Source: Burkholderia sp.
GTDB lineage: Bacteria; Pseudomonadota; Gammaproteobacteria; Burkholderiales; Burkholderiaceae
Direction of reading: 5' to 3'
DNA length: 64,000 bases
Assembly (NCBI GenBank): GCA_040954445.1
Contig: CP144361.1
Location: 1,302,001-1,366,000 of the forward strand
This document shows positions 1 to 8,600 of this stretch, in pieces. The notes beneath the pieces are model-generated. The model searched no databases and was not told where the DNA came from. It saw nothing but the letters and a program-made list of their open reading frames with translations. The position numbers and the translations under genes were made by a program. Numbering within the stretch: the first letter of the stretch is position 1; every line of letters starts with the position of its first letter.

Positions 1-321
1 ATCCACGCCAAGTAATGCCTGAATCAGTGTATCGCCGTATACACACGGCCGACCACGTGTGGGTATGGCATCGGGCATTCTGGCAAGGACGGCTTCATCT
101 ATCCATATTGTTACGTTCCCCGGCTGATCAGGCCTTCATTATAGGCCGCCCAATTCCTGACACGGTAGCGTGCCTTCGGCTCACCTTTCTTGTGTATGTC
201 CTTGCGCATTTTCTTGGCAAAAATTAGGCAGTTACTCTGGAATCTGACTTGATAGGAGGCTGGCCCCGCGACCATTGCGCGTAAACGTCAACGGATCTCG
301 CTCGATTTATGCAACAACGCC
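1..321 (-). mobile_element. IS903-type (IS5 family) copy, transposase 5' end; cut by window edge
   Basis: The 5' portion of a minus-strand copy: the TIR ends at 321 and the sequence reads back into the transposase N-terminus. It abuts an internal right-end segment of a second copy, with no TIR between them, so one copy was inserted into or recombined with the other. The remainder lies outside the window. Confidence 0.85.
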
Positions 322-1391
322 ATTTCAGGCGATACGAACGGATTGCGGACGAGCGAGGTCCGCCATACGGTTGATGACGCCGACGCGAATGGAGACCTCG
401 GTCGCCTGCGCGGCGATGTGACGCGCCCAGAGACAGTGGCCGGTGAGGGTCTTGAACCGATACATCCCATTCTCGGCAAGCGATCGCCGGTGGTAGCCAC
501 TGTCTTCCTTCCATTCTCGACGACCGTCACGGGCAATTGCATCAACCGCGCCATTACGCCACGCCGCACCGGGCATATCCGCTGGCCAATGAGCGCCACC
601 CTCGCGTGGTGGAATCGAAGGAATAGCACTGCGTGCAGCAATGGCTGCATGGCATGGCTTGGTGTCGTAGGCACCATCACCGCCGATGACATCGATTTGT
701 TCTTCGCGTGGAATCTGGTCGAGCAACTTGGCCAGCGCGTCATCGTCAGCCACATTCTGATGCGTCATTAGCGCGGCATGCACTTGACCCGTATTTACGT
801 TGAGCGCAAGATGGACTTTACGTCAGGTGCGCCCCTTCGAGTAGCCGTGCTGGCGCACCTTCCATTCACCTTCGCCATAGACCTTCAAACCGGTGCTGTC
901 GACAACCAAATGGATCGGTTCGTTGTCGCGAAGGATCGGCAGTTCGACATCAAGCGTTTTGCCCGGCGACAGAGCGTGGTGTAATTCGGCACCGGCAAGT
1001 TCGGGAAGGCCAAATCGCGTAGACTTTGGGTGAAACCTTGCAGGGCGCGCAACGTCTGTCTATAGACAGACTTCATGCCAAGTAATGCCTGAATCAGCAC
1101 ATCGCCGTATAAAAACGGGCGACCACGTGTGGATATGGCGTCGGGTATCCTGGCAAGGACGGCTTCATCTATCCATATCGTCACGTTCCCCCGGTTGATC
1201 AGGCCTGCATTATAGACCGCCCAATTCCTGACATGGTAGCGTGCCTTCGGCTCACCTGTCTTTGTGTATGTCCTTGCGCATTTTCTTGGAAAAATTAGGC
1301 AGTTACTCTGAAATCTGACTTGATAGGGGGCTGGCCGGCGAGTGTTGCGCGTAAACGTCAACGGCTTTCGCTCGATTTATGCAACAACGCC
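322..1391 (-). mobile_element. IS903-type copy, frameshifted transposase
   Basis: Nearly full-length minus-strand copy lacking only its outermost right end, which is replaced by the neighbouring copy at 321. The C-terminal half of the transposase (about 325-783) and the N-terminal half (about 885-1259) lie in different frames because one T is missing from the T-run near 957-960. It looks older than the intact copies, with several private substitutions. Confidence 0.85.
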
Positions 1392-1686
1392 GCGTGGCGT
1401 AATGGCGCGGTTGTGATGCAATTGCCCGTGAAGGTCGTCGAGAATGGAAGCAAGACACTGGCTACCACCGGCGATCGCTTGCCGAGAATGCGATGTATCG
1501 GGTCAAGACGCTCACCGGCAACTGTCTCTGGGCGCGTCACATCGCCGCGCAGGCGACCGAGGTCGCCTGCGCGGCGGCGTCATCAACCGCATGGCGGACT
1601 TCGCTCGTCCGCAATCCGTTCGTATTGCCTGAAATTATGCCAGTCGATGCCATTGCGTCCTCACACTCGATTTATGCAACAACGCC
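1392..1686 (+). mobile_element. IS903-type right-end fragment with extended palindrome
   Basis: Plus-strand 3' third of the element, entering mid-transposase and ending in a complete right TIR at 1686. At 1543-1576 the short natural palindrome of the transposase gene has grown to 16+2+16 perfectly paired bases, replacing normal coding sequence. The ATG of dusA follows the TIR with no gap. Confidence 0.85.
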
Positions 1687-2756
1687 ATGCGTCAAGAAAA
1701 ATCAAAGAAATTAACGGATCGGCGGATTTCCGTTGCACCGATGATGGACTGGACCGACCGCCATTGCCGGTCGCTGCACCGGTCAATCTCTCGCCATACC
1801 TGGCTCTATACCGAGATGGTGCCAACCGGTGCCCTGCTGCACGGCGACGTAGCTCGCCATCTAGTATTCACGCCTGAAGAAGCGCCGGTCGCCCTGCAAT
1901 TGGGCGGCAGCGAACCTGATGACCTGGCGAAAGCGGCCCGGCTCGGCGAGAACTGGGGCTATGACGAAATCAATCTCAATTGCGGCTGCCCTTCCGAACG
2001 CGTACAGCGCGGCGCGTTCGGTGCCTGCCTGATGAAGGAACCTGTGCTGGTGGCTGATTGCGTGAAGGCGATGCGCGACGCTGTATCGATCCCGGTAACG
2101 GTTAAGCACCGGATCGGCGTTGATGCGGTTGAGGATTACGCGTTCGTGCGCAATTTCGTCGAAACGGTTGCCGAGACAGGCTGGGGGTATTCATCGTCCA
2201 CGCGCGCAACGCTATCCTGAAGGGGCTCTCGCCAAAGGAAAACCGCGAGATCCCGCCGCTCAAGCACGATTATGCCTACCGCCTCAAGCAAGATTTCCCT
2301 GATCTCGAAATCCTTATCAACGGTGGCATCACTACGCTGGACGAAGTCGAAGTGCACCTGCAGCACGTCGACGGCGTGATGCTGGGCCGCGAGGTCTATC
2401 AGCATCCCTTCACGCTGGCCGAGGTCGACGCGCGCTTCTACGGCGCTACCAGGCCGGCACCGACACGCGAGGAAATCGAGGATCGGCTGATCGCTTATTG
2501 CATCGACGAAGTCGCGCGCGGCAACTACCTGGGCACGATCGTGCGCCATGCGCTCGGCCTCTACCACGGCGTGCATGGCGCGCGTGGCTGGCGCAGGGTG
2601 CTCTCGGACAGTAAGCGCCTAGCGCGCGGTGATGTCGCTGCGATCTTCGCCGAGGCACGCGCACATCTGAGCGCGCCGGGCGCAACAAGCCTAGAAGCCG
2701 TCCAGACAGAAAATTTTTTAAAAGGCTCTAGACAAGCTAAAATGCTGTCCATATAA
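1687..2756 (+). pseudogene. dusA: tRNA-dihydrouridine synthase (DusA type), frameshifted
   Basis: Flavin-dependent reduction of uridine to dihydrouridine in the tRNA D-loop. Seen: RISVAPMMDWTDRHCR near the start, YTEMVPTGALLHGD, the active-site segment NLNCGCPSERV with the catalytic Cys, VTVKHRIG, and after the break LINGGIT and DGVMLGRE (FMN phosphate site). These match DusA rather than DusB or DusC. The frame is lost near 2185, where one base is missing between AETG and VFIVHARN; the downstream part (about 2186-2756) is otherwise open and family-like, so this is a single-lesion pseudogene or a sequencing error. The ATG touches the IS right terminus and no Shine-Dalgarno sequence is visible, so the native leader appears replaced. 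The tail carries the tRNA-His promoter. Confidence 0.85.
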
Positions 2757-2757
2757 T
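2729..2757 (+). promoter_or_regulatory. Sigma-70-type promoter of tRNA-His
   Basis: TAGACA (2729-2734), a 17-base spacer, then a perfect TATAAT (2752-2757), ending 27 bases before the mature tRNA. It overlaps the last codons and stop of dusA, so the 3' end of that gene doubles as the tRNA promoter. Confidence 0.75.
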
Positions 2758-2784
2758 TTTTTGCTGAAAATGGAAAAAAACGGT

Positions 2785-2861
2785 GGTGGCTGTAGCTCAG
2801 TTGGTAGAGTCCAGGATTGTGATTCCTGTCGTCGTGGGTTCGAGTCCCATCAGCCACCCCA
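2785..2861 (+). tRNA. tRNA-His (GTG anticodon)
   Basis: Cloverleaf with the extra 5' G (position -1) typical of bacterial tRNA-His opposite C73. Acceptor arms are GTGGCTG/CAGCCAC, the anticodon loop TTGTGAT carries GTG, the T-loop is TTCGAGT, and CCA (2859-2861) is encoded. The last D-stem pair is a G-T wobble; otherwise it looks functional. Confidence 0.95.
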
Positions 2862-3230
2862 CTATTTATTGATCACGAATTGCGGATCAATATCGAGAGT
2901 CGGGCATGTTTCGGCTCAAAACGCCTATTTCCCGTTCTATAGACGGACTGCTCCCTGGAACGTCAGTTCATATTTTTTGCGCACACCAGCGCTTCGTGAT
3001 GTGTGTGCGGTTGCGCCAGCGTTTTGCCGTGCGTGATACCGGCGTACCACAGTGGGCTACCACACAACACTCAAGTCAATGAGTCAACGCAGAAGGCCTG
3101 ATGCTGTAAATCTCCATAGCGAATTTTTTTACTGGTTGGGGATCAATAGCCAAGTAGCGTGTGGCCCTTTGGCAGCCATTTCCCCTTAACCCGGTTCGCC
3201 AGAAATCCTTAGACATTGATCATCCGGAAG
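2862..3230. other. Intergenic, no recognisable gene
   Basis: About 370 bases after tRNA-His. It opens with a 26-bp micro-palindrome resembling IS630-type ends (listed separately). No frame gives a family-like protein, and I see no terminator with a good T-run. It may be decayed coding sequence. Confidence 0.5.
2867..2892. repeat. 26-bp micro-palindrome of IS630-type ends
   Basis: TATTGATC at the left and GATCAATA at the right, with AATT in the centre. Near-identical 26-bp structures occur at 6444-6469 and 18742-18767. The terminal TA matches the dinucleotide used by IS630/mariner elements, so this may be a minimal relic of one. Confidence 0.55.
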
Positions 3231-3298
3231 GGCGTTGTTGCATAAATCGAGTGTGAGGATGCAATTGCATCCTCACACTCGATTTATGCAACAACGCC
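3231..3298. repeat. Perfect 68-bp palindrome of two IS903-type right ends
   Basis: Two 34-base right termini of the IS903-type element face each other with no spacer, giving a perfect inverted repeat with complete TIRs at both ends. The flanks (ATCCGGAAG and GATTAATAT) show no target duplication. It could act as a strong hairpin in RNA or single-stranded DNA. Confidence 0.85.
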
Positions 3299-3443
3299 GA
3301 TTAATATAGTGGACGTTGCGCACGTGGCTGCTCAAGGGCTTCTCGAAATGCACACTATCCACGGTTTGCTGTAGTGAACGTTGAGCCAACGACTCCAGTC
3401 GACCGCTGCGCCTTCAACTGCAGCGGCAAGACCAGTTGCTTAT
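3299..3443. other. Short unassigned segment between IS DNA
   Basis: Spacer between the 68-bp palindrome and the next IS copy. I recognise no protein, RNA or regulatory motif; probably remnant chromosomal sequence. Confidence 0.4.
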
Positions 3444-4567
3444 GGCGTTGTTGCATACATCAAGCGAGATCCGTTGACGTTTACGCGCAACAGTTGTGGG
3501 GCCAGCCTCCTATCAAGTCAGATTCCAGAGTAACTGCCTATTTTTTGCCAAGAAAATGCGCAAGGACATACACAAGACAGGTAAGCCGAAGACACGCTGC
3601 CGCGTCAGGAATTGGGCGGCCTATAGTGTGCAGGCCTGATCAACCGGGGGAACGTAACAATATGCATAGATGAAGCCGTCCTTGCCAGAATACCCGATGC
3701 CATACCCGCACGTGGTCGCCCGTGTCTATACGGCGATACGCTGATTCAGGCATTACTTGGCGTGAAGACCGTCTATCGACTGACGTTGCGCGCCCTGCAA
3801 GGTTTCACCCAAAGTCTGCGCGATCTGGCCTTCCCGAGCTTGCCGGTGCCGAATTACACCACGCTCTGTCGCCGGGCAAAAACGCTTGATGTCAAACTGC
3901 CGATCCTTCGTGACAATGAACCGATCCATCTAGTTGTCGACAGCACCGGTCTGAAGGTCTATGGCGAAGGTGAATGGAAGGTGCGCCAGCACGGCTACTC
4001 GAAGCGGCGCACGTGGCGTAAAGTCCATCTCGCGCTCAACGCGAATACAGGTCAAGTGCATGCCGCGCTAATGACGAATCAGAATGTGGCTGACGGTGAC
4101 GCTCTGGCCAAGTTGCTCGACCAGATTCCACGCGACGAATAGATCGATGTGATCGGCGGTGATGGTGCCTACGACACCAAACCATGCCATGCGGCCATTG
4201 CTGCACGCAGTGCTATTCCTGCGATTCCGCCACGCGAGGGTGCCGCTCATTGGCCGGCGGATATGCCCGGTGCGGCGTGGCGTAATGGCGCGGTTGATGC
4301 AATTGCCCGTGACGGTCTTCGAAAATGGAAGCAAGACAGTGGCTACCACCGGCGATCGCTTGTCGAGAATGCGATGTATCGGTTCAAGACCCTCACCGGA
4401 AACTGTCTCTGGGCGCGTCACATCGCCTCGCAGGCGGCCGAGGTCTCCGTTCGCGTCGGAGTCATCAACCGTATGGCGGACCTCGCTCGTCCGCAATCCG
4501 TTCGTATCGCCTGAAATTATGCCCATCCATGCTATTGCGTCTCACACTCGATTTATGCAACAACGCC
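3444..4567 (+). mobile_element. IS903-type full-length copy, degenerate transposase
   Basis: Both TIRs are present, the left one with substitutions (TTGCATACATCAAG). The transposase is broken by a frameshift near 3625 (TATAGTGTGCAGG where other copies have TATAATGCAGG) and by a stop at 4140-4142. No 9-bp duplication is seen because the right flank is another IS fragment. Confidence 0.88.
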
Positions 4568-4735
4568 ACGCAATTGCATCAACCGCGCCATTACGCCACG
4601 CCGCACCGGGCATATCCGCTGGCCAATGAACGGCACCCTCGCGTGGCGGAATCGAAGGAATAGCACTGCGTGCAGCAATGGCCACATGGCATGGCTTTGT
4701 GTCGTAGGCACCATCACCGCCGATGACATCGATTT
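4568..4735 (-). mobile_element. IS903-type internal fragment
   Basis: Minus-strand piece of the transposase middle (the GDGAYDT region), without TIRs at either side. It directly follows the right TIR of the previous copy and decays into a MITE at 4743. Confidence 0.75.
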
Positions 4736-4742
4736 ATTTTGT

Positions 4743-4857
4743 GGCGTTGTTGCATAAATCGAGCGTGAGGACGAAAGGGAACGAATTGCAGACTTCGCTC
4801 GTCCGCAATCCGTTCGTATCGCCTGAAATTATGCCCGTCGATACCATTGCGTCCTCT
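4743..4857 (-). mobile_element. 138-bp-family MITE (IS903-type right end), one TIR lost
   Basis: Same internal layout as the complete MITE at 6013-6151: right-end TIR, short inverted arm, the AACGAATTGCAGACTTCGC junction, then the long right-end arm. Here the final TIR is missing, and rsmI begins within six bases of the break. Confidence 0.7.
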
Positions 4858-4862
4858 CCATC

Positions 4863-5753
4863 ATGACTGCCCTCCTCAATCTCGCGCAATCACAGCACTA
4901 TCCAGCCGGCACGCTTTACGTGGTAGCGACGCCGATCGGCAATGCTGCCGACATCACGCTGCGTGCACTGCATGTGCTCGCGCTGGTCGACCGCATCGCC
5001 GCCGAGGACACACGCAACACCGGCCAGCTACTGTCGCGCTACGGCATCTCGAAACCGCTGCTGGCCACGGTGCACGAGCACAACGAGCGCGAGGCCGCCG
5101 GGCGTATCGTCGAGCTGCTGCTGGCTGGCGAACGGATCGCCTATGTTTCCGACGCAGGCACGCCCGGCATCTCGGATCCCGGTGCCAAGCTGGTAGACGC
5201 GGTGCGCGCCGCCGCGCTGCCGGTGGTGCCGCTGCCTGGTGCCAACGCGGTCGCTACAGTCGTGAGCATCGCCGGAGACTGGGCCGGACTCTTCACCTTC
5301 TCGGGCTTCCTGCCGCCCAAGCCCAAGCAACGCGCGGCTGCGCTCACGCCGCTCAAAGCCCACCCTTACGCGCTGGTGTTCTATGAGGCACCGCATCGCA
5401 TCGTCGAGACCGTCGAGGCGCTCTCCCATACTTTCGGCGGCGAGCGGCGCCTGCTGATCGGTCGTGAGCTGACGAAATTGAACGAGGACGTATTCGTCGG
5501 TACTCTGACCGAAGGAGCAGCCTGGCTGGCCGCCGATACGAACCGCCAGCGTGGCGAGTTCGCGATCGTGGTAGAAGGCGCGAGAGCGCCGCAAGGCGAG
5601 GATGACCCAACCGCCAGCGATGCGTTGCTCAGGCTGTTGCTATCGGAGATATCAGTGAAAGGAGCGGTGAAGCTAGCGGCGGCGCTGACAGGCGTATCGC
5701 GCAACGCGCTGTATGCGCGCGTACTTGAACTGAAAGAAGAAAAAAGTGACTGA
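4863..5753 (+). CDS. rsmI: 16S rRNA (cytidine-1402-2'-O)-methyltransferase RsmI
   Basis: SAM-dependent 2'-O-methylation of C1402 in the 16S rRNA decoding centre. The 296-aa protein is full length for the family. Near residues 18-27 is the tetrapyrrole-methylase-fold motif VVATPIGNAA, followed by RIAAEDTRNT, YVSDAGTPGISDPG (SAM pocket), LPGANAV, FTFSGFLPPKPKQR and YEAPHRI; the C-terminal helical region is intact. The chosen ATG gives the expected N-terminus MTALLNLAQ. It follows a MITE fragment by five bases, so the native promoter and ribosome-binding site are gone or supplied by IS DNA; no Shine-Dalgarno is visible. An IS630-type relic starts about 33 bases after the stop. It is an isolated gene with no operon partners. 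Confidence 0.93.
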   Translation: MTALLNLAQSQHYPAGTLYVVATPIGNAADITLRALHVLALVDRIAAEDTRNTGQLLSRYGISKPLLATVHEHNEREAAGRIVELLLAGERIAYVSDAGTPGISDPGAKLVDAVRAAALPVVPLPGANAVATVVSIAGDWAGLFTFSGFLPPKPKQRAAALTPLKAHPYALVFYEAPHRIVETVEALSHTFGGERRLLIGRELTKLNEDVFVGTLTEGAAWLAADTNRQRGEFAIVVEGARAPQGEDDPTASDALLRLLLSEISVKGAVKLAAALTGVSRNALYARVLELKEEKSD

Positions 5754-5786
5754 CGCGACGCAACAGCTATAGCGGATCCGGTTGTT

Positions 5787-6263
5787 TATTGATCAGAAAT
5801 ACGTAAGCTTTACTCAAGCTGCATAACGAATTGGTTTGTGCATAAAATAGCGAGCCACACGTTGTAGTCATTTCTGGAGACGACGTAGATGGCTGATGAC
5901 CTCTTTTTGAGATGCCCCTTGGCTCCGTGCCGGAGCCTGTTTTGTCACGTTCGCCTTCAGGTCAGCATGGAGCATCTCGTCGGGATGCAGTGCCGGGCTG
6001 TACGATGGCAACGGCGTTGTTGCATAAATCGAGCGTGAGGACGTAATGGAACGAATTGCAGACTTCGCTCGTCCGCAATCCGTTCGTGTTGCCTGAAATT
6101 ATTGCCCGTCGATGCCATTGCGTCCTCGCGCTCGATTTATGTAACAACGCCGATGGCAACTAGAATAGTTTGATCTCGTCGCCGTGCTCGGCTCACCACG
6201 CCGTGACCGGCTTGGCGTGATGAACCTTCAAGTTGTCAAAAATCAGAAACATCTTCTTGCGGC
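5787..6263 (-). mobile_element. IS630-type relic, transposase C-terminus
   Basis: Reading the minus strand gives FLIFDNLKVHHAKPVTAW, then SYSPALHPDEMLHADLK after removal of an inserted MITE: the second Asp and final Glu region of an IS630-family DDE transposase. The outer end begins TTTATTGATCAG at the TA at 5787-5788. The N-terminal part is missing. The MITE at 6013-6151 sits inside it with a 9-bp duplication. Confidence 0.7.
6013..6151 (-). mobile_element. Complete 138-bp-family MITE with 9-bp target duplication
   Basis: Both TIRs are those of the IS903-type element and there is no coding content. One arm is about 95 bases of the IS right end, the other about 36 bases of the same end inverted. 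GATGGCAAC flanks it on both sides (6004-6012 and 6152-6160), showing that it moved as a unit into the IS630 relic, presumably mobilised by the IS903-type transposase. Confidence 0.88.
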
Positions 6264-6430
6264 GGTGTTGTTGGATAAATCGAGCGAGAGGACGCAATGG
6301 CATTGAAGGGCATCATTTCAGGCAATACGAACGGATTGCGGACGAGCGCGGTCCGCAATGCGGTTGATTACAACGACGCGCAGGCGACCTCGGTCGCCTG
6401 CGCGTCGTTGTGGCGCGCCCAGAGAAGGTG
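6264..6430 (-). mobile_element. IS903-type right-end fragment with extended palindrome
   Basis: Minus-strand right end with a mutated TIR (GGTGTTGTTGGATAAATC). At 6370-6411 normal transposase sequence is replaced by a 20+2+20 perfect palindrome centred on the natural GGCGACC/GGTCGCC symmetry. It stops near 6430, where a TIR-like GGCATTGTTGCATA begins. Confidence 0.8.
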
Positions 6431-6443
6431 AGGCATTGTTGCA

Positions 6444-6469
6444 TATTGATAACGAATTGCTGGTCAATA
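6444..6469. repeat. 26-bp IS630-type micro-palindrome inside an IS903 TIR
   Basis: TATTGATAACGAATTGCTGG then TCAATA. It starts exactly at the TA of a GGCATTGTTGCATA sequence, that is, at the TA inside an IS903-type TIR. Confidence 0.55.
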
Positions 6470-6594
6470 ATGAGGCATCAGAATGTAGCTGACGGTAACG
6501 CTCTGGCCCAGTTGCTCGACCAGACTCCACGCGACGAACAGATCGATGTCATCGACGGCGAAAGTGCCTACGACACCAAATCATGCCATGCGGC
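6470..6594 (+). mobile_element. IS903-type internal fragment
   Basis: Plus-strand transposase piece (MRHQNVADGNALAQ through ESAYDTKSCHAAI) without TIRs. It is cut at 6594 by the palindromic MITE that follows. Confidence 0.75.
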
Positions 6595-6710
6595 TATTGA
6601 TTCGTAATTCTTGATCTGGACATTTAAAATCGTCTCTCATGTCTCGTTTTTCCATGCCCCTCACATGAGGGCTGATTTTTAATTTCAAGATTAAGAATTA
6701 CGAATCAATA
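6595..6710. mobile_element. IS630-derived palindromic MITE (116 bp)
   Basis: Perfect 18-bp terminal inverted repeats (TATTGATTCGTAATTCTT and its complement) start and end in TA. The interior carries CTCATGTCTCGTTTTTCCATG, also found at the N-terminal end of IS630-type relics here (e.g. 16040), so it is a deletion derivative. On its right it is followed by TGCAACAACGCC, the outer 12 bases of an IS903-type TIR. Confidence 0.8.
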
Positions 6711-6737
6711 TGCAACAACGCCCCACAAGTACCCATT

Positions 6738-8581
6738 TTGGAAGCTCTCACACCTGTCCAGCGCAGCGCCCATAACGCGAAGCTCTCGAGCTATGCGAGT
6801 CGTCCCCTTGCGTTTCTGTTCCGTTATATTCGCAAGCATCCCATCGCCCATTTGATCGTACTGGCCAGCGTGCTGGCCGCAGTTGGCTGTGCACTCGGCT
6901 CGCAATACGCGATCAAACACCTGATCGACGTGCTGGCCGGTGGTCGCCATCATCCGGGTCCCCTCTGGGGCGCGTTCGCGCTGCTGGTCGGCCTGATCGC
7001 GGCCGACAATCTGCTCTGGCGCATCGGCGGCTGGTTTGCCGCGCATACCTTCGTGGCAGTCACCGGCGACTTGCGCCGCGACCTGTTCCGATACCTGAGC
7101 GGCCACTCGCTCACCTACTACGCGGAAAAACAGCCGGGCATGCTCGCCAGCCGCATCACCGCCACCTCGAATGCAGTCTACACGTCCGAGAACACCATGG
7201 CCTGGAACGTGCTGCCGCCTTGTATCGCGGTGATGGGCGCGGTCGTGATGATCATCGTGGTCAACTCGCTGATGGCGCTGGGCCTGTTCACCACCTCGGC
7301 GATCCTTGCCGTAGTGCTGTTCAAACTGGCCGGGCGCGGCTCGGCGCGCCACCATACATTCGCCACTAAGGCCGCGGCAGTGGACGGCGAGCTGGTCGAC
7401 GTGATTGGCAATATGGCCCTGGTGCACGCCTTCGGCATGACGCTGCGCGAAGAGAAGCGCTTCGGCCAGACCGTCAAGGCGGAGATGGATGCACGCGAGC
7501 AGAGCTTGTTCTACCTGGAGAAGCTGCGTCTGCTGCACGCGGTGATCACCACCATGCTTTCGCTGGCCCGCTGGGCTGGGCACTGCTTCTTTGGGACCAG
7601 GGCAAAGCCACCTCCGGAGACATTGTGCTGGTCAGCTCGCTCGGCTTCACTATCCTGCACGGCACGCGCGACCTGGCGGTGGCGCTGGTGGACGTGACCC
7701 AGCACATCGCTCGGCTGGCCGAGGCGGTGCAGACCATCCTCGAGCCGCACGGCATGCCGGATCGCTCGGATGCAGTCGAGCTGAAGTCGCGCGGCGGGCA
7801 GGTCGAGTTTGACCGCGTCACCTTCGCTTACCCGCATCGCCGTCCGATCCTCGACCACTTCGACCTACGCATCGAGGCGGGCCAGCGGGTTGGCCTGATT
7901 GGCAAGTCGGGCACTGGCAAGTCGACCGTGCTTGCGTTGCTGCAGCGCTTCTATGACGTGCAGGCTGGCGCGATCAAAATCGACGGCCAGGATATCGCCG
8001 CGATCACCCAGGACAGCCTGCGCCAGCAGATCTCCCTGGTGCCGCAAGACATCTCGCTGCTGCATCGCTCGATCTACGAGAACATAGCCTACGGTCGCCC
8101 CGATGCGAGCCGTGAGGAGGTGCTGGCCGCGGCGTGTGACGCGCGCTGCAGCGAGTTCATCGAGGCCATGCCAGACGGTTACGACACCATGGTCGGCGAC
8201 CGCGGCGTGAAGCTCTCAGGCGGCCAGCGCCAGCGCATCGCGATCGCGCGCGCAATCCTCAAGGACACGCCAATCCTGCTACTCGACGAAGCCACCTCGG
8301 CGCTTGACAGTGCCTCCGAAGAAGCGATCCAGGCCGCGCTCGACCGGCTGATGGTGGGCCGCACCGTGATCGCGATCGCACACCGGCTCTCGACGCTGCG
8401 CAACTTTGACCGGATCATTGCTATGAGCATCGGCAAGGTGATCGACGACGGCTCACCCGAGGAGCTGCGCAATCGCCCGGGCCTCTATCGCGACCTGCTG
8501 GCCAAGCAGCACGACCGAGACCTGATCGACGACAACGACGTCGCCGTCGAGAAATCTCATCACGACGCACGCATGGCCTGA
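6738..8581 (+). pseudogene. ABC exporter, fused permease-ATPase, frameshifted
   Basis: Homodimeric type I exporter of the MsbA/multidrug class in the inner membrane. The first part (6738 to about 7570) is the six-helix membrane domain, with hydrophobic stretches such as PIAHLIVLASVLAAVG and IAVMGAVVMIIVV. The second part (7625-8581 in another frame) carries Walker A GKSGTGKST, the Q-loop LVPQDIS, signature LSGGQRQR, Walker B ILLLDEATSALD and switch IAHRLST. One base is missing near 7571 (LSLA versus the expected ..LLGWALLLWDQG), splitting the protein between the last helices and the ATPase. The start is a TTG close to IS debris and is uncertain. The substrate is unknown. All ATPase motifs are intact, so inactivation is recent or the frameshift is a sequence error. 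Confidence 0.8.
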
Positions 8582-8600
8582 GCTCCGATGCCCTGTCACC

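Noticed and set aside
2893..3230. Possible small RNA or gene after tRNA-His
   Set aside because: No convincing promoter, terminator or coding signal could be seen by eye.
3231..3298. Repeated short palindromes looking like a CRISPR or REP array
   Set aside because: The repeats are not regularly spaced, have no spacers and no cas genes; they are IS termini and MITEs.
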